DNA of 64,000 nt, from NCBI GenBank assembly GCA_963718405.1, contig CAVQYZ010000001.1:558001-622000 (forward strand), written 5' to 3'. Shown in pieces: positions 57,338-64,000 of the stretch; position 1 is the stretch's first letter, and each line of letters begins with the position of its first letter. The translations under genes and the position numbers were made by a program. The notes beneath the pieces are model-generated. The model was given only the letters and a program-made list of their open reading frames with translations, searched no databases and was not told where the DNA came from. This DNA is from Bog-756 sp963718405 (GTDB lineage Bacteria; Actinomycetota; Acidimicrobiia; Acidimicrobiales; RAAP-2).

Positions 57338-58520
57338 GTGGACTTCGACTTATCCCCCGAGCTCTCCGATCTCCAACAGAGCGTCCGACGCCTGGCCCAG
57401 GACAAGATCAAGCCACGGGCCCGGGAGATTGACTCCACCGGCGAGTACCCGGTGGACATCTTCGAGGCTTTCCGGAGTGCCGACCTGCTCGGGCTGTGCC
57501 TGCCCACCGATCTGGGCGGGCTCCGGGGCGGGAATCCTGGGGCTCACCGTGGCCATCGAGGAGGTGGCCAAGTACTCCAACACCGCCGCTCTCATGCTCC
57601 TGCTCACCCGCCTTCCGGTGGGCCCGGTCCTGATCGCCGGCAACGACGACCAGAAGCACCGGTACCTCCCCGGGATCGCCACCGGTGAGGTGCGGGCGGC
57701 CTTCGGGCTCTCGGAGGCCCAGGCCGGTAGCGACGTGGCCGGCATGAGGACCAGAGCCGAGCCCGACACCGGGTCGGACCGTCCGGGCGGTTGGGTCCTG
57801 ACCGGCACCAAGTGTTGGATGTCGGGCGTCCGCGAGGCTAACTGGTACACGGTGTTCGCCAAAACCGGCGATCCCTCGTCCCGGGCTCACGACTCCATCA
57901 CCGCCTTCATCGTGGAACGGAGCTGGGACGGCGTGTCGGTCGGTCGCACCGATCACAAGATGGGGGTGCGGGGCGTCGACACCGGCGAGCTGGTCCTCGA
58001 CGGGGTCCATGTTCCGGCCGAAAACGTGATCGGTGAGGTCGGTGGGTTCCGTCTGGCCATGCTGGGCCTCAACGCCATGCGTCCCATCGTGGCCGCCCGG
58101 GGGATCGGCCTGGCCGAAGGGGCCCTCATGTACGCCACCGAGTACGTCAAGCAGCGGGAGGCGTTCGGGGGGACCATCGCCGACTTCCAGGGCATCCAGT
58201 GGGAGATCGCCAAGACGGCCGTCGACATCGAGGCGGCCCGGCTCCTCACCTACCGTTCGGCCTGGCTGGCCGATCAGGGCAAGTTCACCAAGGAGTACGT
58301 GCCGTTCCTGTCCATGGCCAAGTACTTCGCCACCGAGCTGGCCGTTCGGGCGTCGGGCCTGGCGGTGCAGTTACTGGGTGCGGCCGGCTACATGGAGGAC
58401 CATCCGACCGAGCAGTGGTACCGCGACGCCCGCCAGCTCACCATCGTGGAGGGCACCTCCCAGGTGCAGCTGGGACTGATTGCCCGTGGCGTCCTGGGAC
58501 ACGACCTGTGGTGGGACTGA
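57338..58520 (+). CDS. Acyl-CoA dehydrogenase, one frameshift
   Basis: FAD enzyme removing hydrogens from an acyl-CoA. FDLSPELSDLQQSVRRLAQD is the N-terminal helical part; FGLSEAQAGSDVAGMRTRAE the FAD/substrate loop; GTKCWMSGVREANWYTVFAK and DHKMGVRGVDTGELVLDGV the beta domain; YVKQREAFGGTIADFQGIQW and QLTIVEGTSQVQLGLIARGV the C-terminal domain, whose EGTSQ Glu is the catalytic base of the short/medium-chain type. A frame change at about 57525 in GLRGG/GSGAG interrupts the first domain. GTG 57338 start. trpD follows four bases after the stop. Confidence 0.85.
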
Positions 58521-58524
58521 AGCC

Positions 58525-59634
58525 GTGACCCCGACGACCAACGATCCCGGGCCTTGGGACATCACCTTCGACTCGCTGGGAGGTTGGCCCGGGGTCCTGA
58601 CCGAGCTCCTGGCCGGCCGGTCCCTGACGGCCGACAGCGCCGAAGTGGTGCTGGGCCAGGTGCTCTCGGGCGAGGCCGCCCCGTCGCAGATCGCCGCCCT
58701 GGCCGTGGCTCTGCGGGCCAAGGGGGAGTCGGTGGCGGAGATGACCGGCTTCGTCAGATCCATGGTCGCCCACGCCGTACCGCTGATCCTCCCGGCCGGG
58801 GTCGAGGTGGTCGACACCTGTGGCACAGGAGGCGACCGGCTACGCAGCATCAACGTGTCGACCATCGCTGCTCTGGTGGTGGCGGCCTCGGGGGCCAAGG
58901 TGTGCAAGCACGGGGGCCGGGCCTCCTCGTCGGCTGTCGGCGCCGCCGACGTGCTGGAGGCTCTCGGCGTGGTGGTCGATCTCGGACCGGCCGGGGTGGC
59001 CCGGTGCATCGACCAGGTGGGCATGGGCTTCTGTTACGCCCCCCGCTTCCATCCGGCCATGCGGTTCGCCGGTCCGGTCCGCAAGGAGCTCGGGGTCCCC
59101 ACGGTGTTCAACTATCTCGGTCCCTTGGCCAACCCCGGTGGCGCCCGCTACCAGGTGATCGGGGTGAGCAATCCGGGGATGGCGGAAAAGATGCTCGGCG
59201 TGCTGGCCGCCAACGGAACCCGTCGGGCCATGATCGTCTACGGCGACGATGGCCTGGACGAGCTGAGCACCACCGGACCCTCGACGGTGCACGAGCTGGT
59301 GGTCTCGGACGACGGGAGCTACGAGATGTCGAAGTACCGGGTGGACCCGGCCCAGTTGGGATTGGCCCCTGCCACCATTGAGGATCTCCGGGGAGGGGAT
59401 GCCGCCTACAACGCCGAGGCCATCCGCCAGGTGATCGGCGGTGAGCCGTCCCCGCACCGTGACATCGCCGTCCTCAATGCCGCCGCCTCCCTCGTGGTGA
59501 TCGGCCTGGTGCCCGACCTGGCCACCGGGGTGTCCGCAGCTTGTGACGTCATCGACGACGGTGGGGCCCAGACCGTGCTCGATGAGCTGGCCCGGGTGTC
59601 GCAGCTGGCCTCTGCCGACGAACCTGGGAACTGA
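58525..59634 (+). CDS. trpD: Anthranilate phosphoribosyltransferase
   Basis: Second step of tryptophan synthesis: joins anthranilate and phosphoribosyl diphosphate. About 369 residues. VDTCGTGGDRLRSINVSTIA holds the Gly-rich loop; KHGGRASSSAVGAADVLEAL, PRFHPAMRFAGPVRKELGV, FNYLGPLANPGG, IVYGDDGLDELSTTGP and the DAAYNAEAIRQVIGG end are all characteristic. GTG 58525 start lies four bases after the acyl-CoA dehydrogenase stop, so they are probably transcribed together, though no biochemical link is obvious. No other trp genes in the window. Frame intact. Confidence 0.92.
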   Translation: MTPTTNDPGPWDITFDSLGGWPGVLTELLAGRSLTADSAEVVLGQVLSGEAAPSQIAALAVALRAKGESVAEMTGFVRSMVAHAVPLILPAGVEVVDTCGTGGDRLRSINVSTIAALVVAASGAKVCKHGGRASSSAVGAADVLEALGVVVDLGPAGVARCIDQVGMGFCYAPRFHPAMRFAGPVRKELGVPTVFNYLGPLANPGGARYQVIGVSNPGMAEKMLGVLAANGTRRAMIVYGDDGLDELSTTGPSTVHELVVSDDGSYEMSKYRVDPAQLGLAPATIEDLRGGDAAYNAEAIRQVIGGEPSPHRDIAVLNAAASLVVIGLVPDLATGVSAACDVIDDGGAQTVLDELARVSQLASADEPGN

Positions 59635-59664
59635 CCGCTCGACGTAAGCCGGCGGACTCGGCGA

Positions 59665-61105
59665 TCAGGCCGCCGAGCCGGCGCTCGCCGGCCGCTCCGA
59701 CCGAACCACGTCGCGGCACAACTCGGGCAGTGTCGGTACTCGTCCCGCCGGCATGGAGAGTCCTACCTCGGCGCCGACCTCGATGATCCTGACCAACTCG
59801 GCATGGGCCCGGAGCCACTGGGCCACGATGCGTCGTTCGTCGTCCTGGCCGACGTCGCCCCGGTCTCTGTCTGCGCACTGCCGGGCCGTCCGCCGCCGCC
59901 GAGTTGCCCACCAGCAGCCCGGCCTCGAGCACTACCTTCCCCTCGCCGACGATCTCCAGCATCATGCGCCCGGCCCGGCGCAACGAGTCGATGCCTCGCT
60001 GTCGTTCCACCAGATGGTGCAGCCGCTCAGCCTCGTCGCGAACCGATGCCGCTTCTTCGTACCGCTGTTCCCGGGCCAGTTGAGCCACCTGTTGGGCCAT
60101 GGGCAACAGCAGATCGCGGGGACTCCCACTCAACTGCTCCGCGGTCCAGGCCGGTCGCCGGCCCCGCCTCCGGGGCCCGGTGGGTCGAGGGGCGGCCCGC
60201 TTGCGCACCTTGCCCTGCTGGTTGAACGGCGGTGACCAGGCCCGGATGAGTCGGCCCTCGAGCACCGCGGCCGACAACGGCCCCGGGCACACCCGATGAT
60301 GGATGGTGTGGAGCTGACGGAGCAGTCGACCGATCTTGTGCCGGCCGTCCCCCGTAAAGTACGACCGGACCCGCGCCTGGAGGTCGGTGGCCTTCCCCAC
60401 GTACAACACCGCGCCGGTGGCATCGGCGAACCAGTAGACCCCGGTGCGGTGGGGGAGTCGGGTGGTGAGCCGGAGCTTGGCTGCCTGGGGGTGACCGACC
60501 AGTTTCGGGAGTTCCAGCAGCTCCTCGAGCCCGAGGATCCCGAACGACCCCGCCCGCTCGAGCAGGGCGTGCAGCAGGTCTCCGGTGGCCAGGACATCGG
60601 TCAGGGCCCGGTGGGACGGCTGGTGGGGGAGTGAGAGGATCTGCGCCAGCGTGCCCAGTTTGCAGTTGGGCACCATGTCCCGGACCAGCCGGCGCGACAG
60701 AGCCAGGGTGTCCACGGTGGCATTGGTCAGGCGCTCCCGTCCCGTGGCGACCAGGGCGTGGTCGAGGAACGAGAGGTCGAAGCGGAGGTTGTGGCCGACC
60801 AGCACGGCCCCGCCCACGAACTCCAGGAAGGACGGGAGCATCTCGCCGACCCGAGGGGCGTCGGACACCATGGCGTTGCTGATGCCGGTGAGAGCGGTGA
60901 CGAACGGCGGGATGCGCTCGTCCGGACGCACCAGGGTCTGGAAGGTCCCGATCATCTCTCCGCCCCGGTAGCGAGCCGCCGCCACCTCGGTCAGGGAGCA
61001 ACTGGCAGGGGAGCCGCCCGTCGTTTCGACGTCAACCACCACGAAGGTCACCTGGTGGAGCGGTGTCCCCAGGTCGTCGAAGGATCGCTGCCGCACGAAC
61101 TCCAT
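59665..61105 (-). CDS. DEDDh exonuclease fused to GIY-YIG nuclease domain, frameshifted
   Basis: An actinobacterial fusion of a DNA polymerase III epsilon-type 3'-5' exonuclease and a UvrC-like GIY-YIG domain, likely acting in DNA repair. Exonuclease: FVVVDVETTGGSPASCSLTE (DxE), ILVRPDE region, LVGHNLRFDLSFL (Asp) and PSHRALTDVLATGDLL (HxAxxD). GIY-YIG: TGVYWFADATGAVLYVGKAT, RVRSYFTGDGRHKIGRLL, and the Glu in VLEGRLIRAWSPPFN. A UvrB-binding-like helix pair (EEAASVRDEAERLHHLVERQ) follows. The frame changes near 59905; corrected, it ends PELCRDVVRSERPASAGSAA. ATG 61105. About 475 residues. Confidence 0.85.
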
Positions 61106-61181
61106 GCGGGGAACGATAGCGAACAGATGTTCGATACCGGTCGATGTGCCCCTTTCACCAGGGCTGAGTACCGTAGGGGCG

Positions 61182-61493
61182 GTGACCACCGAATCACCGT
61201 CCACCTCAGCCCCGTCCTCGACCGCCACCGCCTCTCCGGTGTCCGAGGTCGGGACCAGCGCCGATCCGGCCGGTGTGACCCGGTACCGCTGCACGGCCTG
61301 CGGCAATCTCACCCGGTTCAACGTGGTGACCAGCCGAAGGACGAAGGCGTTCCACCACTTCTCGGTGGGGGGTGACCTCAACGTCGAGGACGTGGAGGTC
61401 CTCGAGGAGTCGGTGGAGGAGGTGACCTGTCGGTGGTGTGGCAACGGCAACGCGATCGAGATCATCGACGACGAGGCCCCCGAGGCCGGGTAG
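61182..61493 (+). CDS. Small zinc-ribbon-like protein
   Basis: A 103-residue protein. A Ser/Thr-rich N-terminal 35 residues precede YRCTACGNLTRFNVVTSRRT (C-x2-C) and, after an acidic strand (LNVEDVEVLEESVEEV), TCRWCGNGNAIEIIDD (C-x2-C). The two knuckles give a zinc ribbon, as in many small actinobacterial proteins of unknown function. GTG 61182 start. Divergent from the exonuclease; a thioredoxin-like gene lies 125 bases downstream on the same strand. Confidence 0.7.
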   Translation: MTTESPSTSAPSSTATASPVSEVGTSADPAGVTRYRCTACGNLTRFNVVTSRRTKAFHHFSVGGDLNVEDVEVLEESVEEVTCRWCGNGNAIEIIDDEAPEAG

Positions 61494-61618
61494 GGACCCC
61501 GACGCCGCCGCCAGCGGCCGCGGAGTTGGACGCCACCGGACCCGCCGGCACTGATCCCGCCGGCACTGATCCAGATGGCCAGGGCGTTCCCAGCGGTGCG
61601 CCCCTCCCCAGGAGCCCA

Positions 61619-62098
61619 ATGTCCGATCCGGCCTTCGTGGCCGGTCTGCGCCCCATTCCCTCTGGATCGCTCGGGGCCGGCACCCCTCTGCCGGCCAGCG
61701 AGATCTCCGGGGTCGATCCCTCCGGCCAACCGGCCAACTTGAGGGTCGCCGACTTGACCCGACCGGTGCTGCTGGCCTTCCTTCACACCCACTGCGACGG
61801 ATGCCAGGAGTTCTGGCGGGGATTACGCGACGACTCGGACCCCGTCCTTCCACCAGCGCTGTCGGCGGTGGTGCTGACCAAGGGGCCCGGCTCGGTGTCG
61901 ACCGACGAGGTCCGCCAGGCTGCCAGCGGCGTCACCCGGGTTCCGGTCATCATGGGTGACGAGGCCTGGGCGGAGTATCGGGTGACCAGCTACCCGTTCT
62001 TCGTCCTGGTGGACCCCGCCACCGGCACCGTCGCCGGCGAGACCGTCGGCTTCGGGTGGTCCGACGTGATCTCCATGGTCCGCTCCTCCGGATTCTGA
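61619..62098 (+). CDS. Thioredoxin-like (redoxin) protein
   Basis: About 159 residues. PVLLAFLHTHCDGCQEFWRG has a CDGC active site, and VTSYPFFVLVDPATGTVAGE the cis-proline region. No membrane helix or signal peptide, so probably cytoplasmic. Related actinobacterial proteins of this type are poorly known. ATG 61619 follows CAGGAG with a seven-base gap. Frame intact. Confidence 0.75.
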   Translation: MSDPAFVAGLRPIPSGSLGAGTPLPASEISGVDPSGQPANLRVADLTRPVLLAFLHTHCDGCQEFWRGLRDDSDPVLPPALSAVVLTKGPGSVSTDEVRQAASGVTRVPVIMGDEAWAEYRVTSYPFFVLVDPATGTVAGETVGFGWSDVISMVRSSGF

Positions 62099-62190
62099 GC
62101 GCCCCTCCGCCTCCATCCCATCCGGGTAGGACCCCTTGGTCGCCGTAGTTGTTTTTGCGAATCGAGCCTTTTATCGGTTCTAGCCGGTTC

Positions 62191-62201
62191 GTTGATTCAA
62201 C
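62191..62201. promoter_or_regulatory. Short palindrome upstream of an XRE regulator gene
   Basis: GTTGATTCAAC is a perfect 5+1+5 palindrome lying 31 bases before the ATG at 62233 in an AT-richer spacer (TTGTTTTTGCGAATCGAGCC just upstream). A candidate operator for the XRE-type protein it precedes; no experimental support. Confidence 0.3.
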
Positions 62202-62232
62202 AAGTATCGGCTCCGGGCGGTAAATTCGCCGG

Positions 62233-62676
62233 ATGAGCAAATCGAGTGCCCGAGTCCGTAGCTACTTCGAGGCCCGGCTGGAACGCCTCCGGCTCGTTGG
62301 TGAGGAGCCAACTCCGCCGAGCGGGTGGATCAGGGCCGTCAGGAACAGTCTTGGAATGTCGGGCACCGAGTTGGCCACTCGGATGGGGGTCGGGCAGTCG
62401 ACGGTGTCCGGACTGGAGCGCAGCGAGGTCCAGGGCACGATCAGGCTCGACACGCTCCGGCGGGCCGCCGATGCGCTCGGCTGCGACCTGGTGTACTACC
62501 TGTCGCCCCGCAAGACGCTGGAAGCGACCGTACGTGATCAGGCCCGGCGCAAGGCCCTGGGGGAGCTGGCGGAGTCGGGGCTGATCGGGAACGACGAGGA
62601 TCCCGGGGAGGACCACGGAGCCCTGCTCGAGCGAGTGACCGCGGCCCACATGGACCGCCCGGGACTCTGGTCCTGA
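62233..62676 (+). CDS. XRE-family DNA-binding protein, mobile-mystery-A-like
   Basis: About 147 residues. GWIRAVRNSLGMSGTELATR starts the helix-turn-helix, GVGQSTVSGLERSEVQGTIR is the recognition helix and wing, and LDTLRRAADALGCDLVYYLS, then PRKTLEATVRDQARRKAL, matches the 'mobile mystery protein A' family. Those proteins are usually encoded next to a Fic-domain partner (mobile mystery B), but none is present here. The C-terminal 30 residues are acidic. It might control its own promoter. Frame intact. Confidence 0.75.
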   Translation: MSKSSARVRSYFEARLERLRLVGEEPTPPSGWIRAVRNSLGMSGTELATRMGVGQSTVSGLERSEVQGTIRLDTLRRAADALGCDLVYYLSPRKTLEATVRDQARRKALGELAESGLIGNDEDPGEDHGALLERVTAAHMDRPGLWS

Positions 62677-62813
62677 CCGAGCTTTGGGAACGCACCGTTC
62701 GATTCCCATCATCCATGGGTCTGAGCCACAGGTAGAGCACAGGCCCCGGGCTCATGCTGCTTCTTGTCAGCAAGTCTCGAATGGAGACATCGACGAGCAG
62801 CAAGGAGCAGGAG

Positions 62814-63347
62814 ATGAGCGAGTGTGAAGCAGTAGATCGGATGGTCGGCAACGTCGCCGATCCCTTCCCGGCCATCAGCCGACGGCGCCGGGGCGGAGTA
62901 CAGGTCTCCAGTGCCGCATCCATGGCGTTGGGTCTCGTGGTGACCGGGGAGTCGGTCGGAGCGGCCCCAAGACAGCTGGCTCGCACCGCGTCTTCCCGGG
63001 CCGATAACCGGGTTCGCCGAAGCGGGCCGACACCGCCCGGTCGAGGGCTTCGCCGCCCCACGGCCGCCGGCACCGTCAAATCGGTGGGCGACAGCTCCTT
63101 TGCGGTGACGACGCGGGACGGCACCACGGTGACGGTCCTCGTCGATACCACCACCGACTACTTCGGAGCTGGGGTCCCGTCTCCCACCATGGCCAACGTC
63201 AAGGTGGGCGAGCACATCGCGGTGTTCGGGATCGACCGGTCCGAGTTGGTGACCGCCGACCGAGTGGCCATCGGCAGGCCCCCCTTCACCGACCGGGGCG
63301 GAACCGGTCGACCCCATCCGACCAGGTCAGGATCCACCCCCTCCTGA
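62814..63347 (+). CDS. DUF5666-like protein with membrane segment
   Basis: About 177 residues. A weakly hydrophobic stretch (SSAASMALGLVVTGESVGAA) follows a basic segment, so it may be exported. The C-terminal half, GTVKSVGDSSFAVTTRDGTT and VTVLVDTTTDYFG, then KVGEHIAVFGIDRSELVTAD, is an OB-like beta-barrel of DUF5666 type. The ATG at 62814 is chosen for the AAGGAG six bases upstream; an ATG at 62754 is possible. Function unknown. Confidence 0.6.
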   Translation: MSECEAVDRMVGNVADPFPAISRRRRGGVQVSSAASMALGLVVTGESVGAAPRQLARTASSRADNRVRRSGPTPPGRGLRRPTAAGTVKSVGDSSFAVTTRDGTTVTVLVDTTTDYFGAGVPSPTMANVKVGEHIAVFGIDRSELVTADRVAIGRPPFTDRGGTGRPHPTRSGSTPS

Positions 63348-63424
63348 TCGTCAACCCGTCCCGGCGCCTACTTCTCCCAGGGCGCCGGGACGGGGTCGGT
63401 TGTGCCCGGTCACGCCGGGAGTCC

Positions 63425-63730
63425 ATGGTGTGGACCATGATGCACGTCTGCGCCCTGGCCATGGAGTTCCACATCCCCGAGAGCGGCTCTCTCAAAGCCA
63501 AGCGGGCGGTCGTGAAACACGTGGTGGAGACGTCCAAATCGAGATTCGGTGTCGCCGCTGCCGAGGTGAGCCATCAGGACCGGTGGCAGCACTCCGAAGT
63601 GGCCTTTGCCGCGGTGGGGGGATCACCCGGGCACGTGCAGGACGTCCTCGATTCGGTCGAGCGTTTCGTTTGGTCTCAGCCGAACCTGACCGTGGTGGCT
63701 GGCCAGCGGACCTGGTTGGAGAACGAGTAA
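63425..63730 (+). CDS. DUF503 (YlxP-like) protein
   Basis: About 101 residues, ferredoxin-like fold. MHVCALAMEFHIPESGSLKA and KRAVVKHVVETSKSRFGVAA, then VSHQDRWQHSEVAFAAVGGS are the family pattern (LHLPES, K-x3-R, DxWQxxxxG). DUF503 proteins often sit near ribosome-biogenesis genes, and their function is not settled. Start at ATG 63425, or at 63440 if MHVC is the true beginning. Frame intact. Confidence 0.85.
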   Translation: MVWTMMHVCALAMEFHIPESGSLKAKRAVVKHVVETSKSRFGVAAAEVSHQDRWQHSEVAFAAVGGSPGHVQDVLDSVERFVWSQPNLTVVAGQRTWLENE

Positions 63731-63810
63731 CGGCTGGCCGACGTCCTCACCGCGGTGGACTCCGTCGGAGCCAGGGGATCTGACTCGTTCCCACCACCTT
63801 GGCGGTGGCC

Positions 63811-64000
63811 TCACACCCGGTTCACCCTGCCAGATTCCTGGGTCGGCATGACCTGAACAGCGGGAAGCGGATACGGCGGCTGATCGTCTGCGACCTCGTA
63901 GACATCCTCACTGGTGCACCCGATCTCCATCACTTGACGCATGGTGTCCTGGGAGGTCGAGGGCAGGGGCGGCGAGGTTGGATCTGCGTGTCCGAGGCGC
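63811..64000 (-). CDS. C-terminal part of an unknown gene leaving the window
   Basis: Reading leftward from the window edge one frame is open for at least 62 residues to TGA 63811-63813: PTSPPLPSTSQDTMRQVMEI, then GCTSEDVYEVADDQPPYPLP and AVQVMPTQESGRVN. The composition and the aromatic/acidic cluster look like a real protein end. The start lies outside the window, and no family is recognised. Confidence 0.45.
   Translation of the reverse strand, partial: RLGHADPTSPPLPSTSQDTMRQVMEIGCTSEDVYEVADDQPPYPLPAVQVMPTQESGRVNRV

Noticed and set aside
62191..62676. Toxin-antitoxin pair
   Set aside because: The regulator resembles an antitoxin-like family, but no toxin gene (Fic or other) lies next to it.
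1..64000. tRNA, rRNA or integrase/transposase genes
   Set aside because: No clover-leaf candidates, rRNA-like segments or recombinase motifs were noticed on either strand by eye; a dedicated tRNA or IS search could still find something.

Overview
The window is high-GC DNA with many GTG starts, 4-bp stop/start overlaps and secreted multi-domain proteins. The gene families point to an actinomycete (Actinomycetota), most plausibly an Acidimicrobiia-type lineage. No rRNA, tRNA or taxonomic marker gene was found, so this placement is inference. Many genes are cut by single-base frameshifts while their domains stay intact on both sides of each break. The breaks cluster at about 16.6-30 kb and 42.6-47.3 kb and look more like sequence errors than decay. 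Broken genes are therefore given as whole loci.

Layout. 0-5 kb: surface-glycan genes, namely a DUF1616-like fragment, two GT4 glycosyltransferases and a duplicated TupA-like ATP-grasp gene. 5-16 kb: large secreted proteins (a GH5 with a repeat array, a PQQ/ASH/repeat mosaic, an NHL/Ig protein), a methyltransferase, and a 1.4-kb gene-poor, partly AT-richer stretch. 16.6-30.1 kb: a long co-directional operon that looks like a synthase-dependent exopolysaccharide system: UDP-sugar dehydrogenase, DPM1-like GT2, LPG-synthase-type membrane protein, GT4, epimerase, egghead-like processive GT2, HlyD-like adaptor, helical-repeat membrane protein and a GT-C-like membrane enzyme with a sugar-binding-like ectodomain. 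30-42 kb: DksA-type protein, two amidase_3 proteins, VOC, GH12, GH1, Usp, Smr, peptidoglycan-binding lipoprotein, MmcQ/YjbR, pyrF and an FtsX-type permease. 41.5-50.5 kb: a giant PQQ/ASH/Calx-beta protein between two paralogous GH-like lipoproteins. 50.6-64 kb: mostly housekeeping or metabolic genes (P450, DECR-type SDR, acyl-CoA dehydrogenase, trpD, exonuclease/GIY-YIG, thioredoxin-like, XRE regulator, DUF503), plus an agarase-like hydrolase, a stand-alone repeat protein and a pentapeptide-repeat protein.

The most unusual theme is a 42-residue repeat (PIVGMAATPDGxGYW, then LVASDGGxFxFGDA, then a FYGS-like end). It is attached to unrelated exported enzymes at five loci and survives as a remnant at a sixth. 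In four of the five arrays the full units plus complementary half-units at the two ends add up to six. This is the signature of a six-bladed beta-propeller closed by a Velcro strand. I infer a shared, lectin- or wall-binding-like surface module that has been shuffled among cell-wall amidase, glycoside hydrolases and PQQ-type proteins. Together with the polysaccharide operon, the window reads as a surface and extracellular glycan region: one set of genes builds and exports a glycan, another binds and cuts plant- or wall-type polysaccharides.
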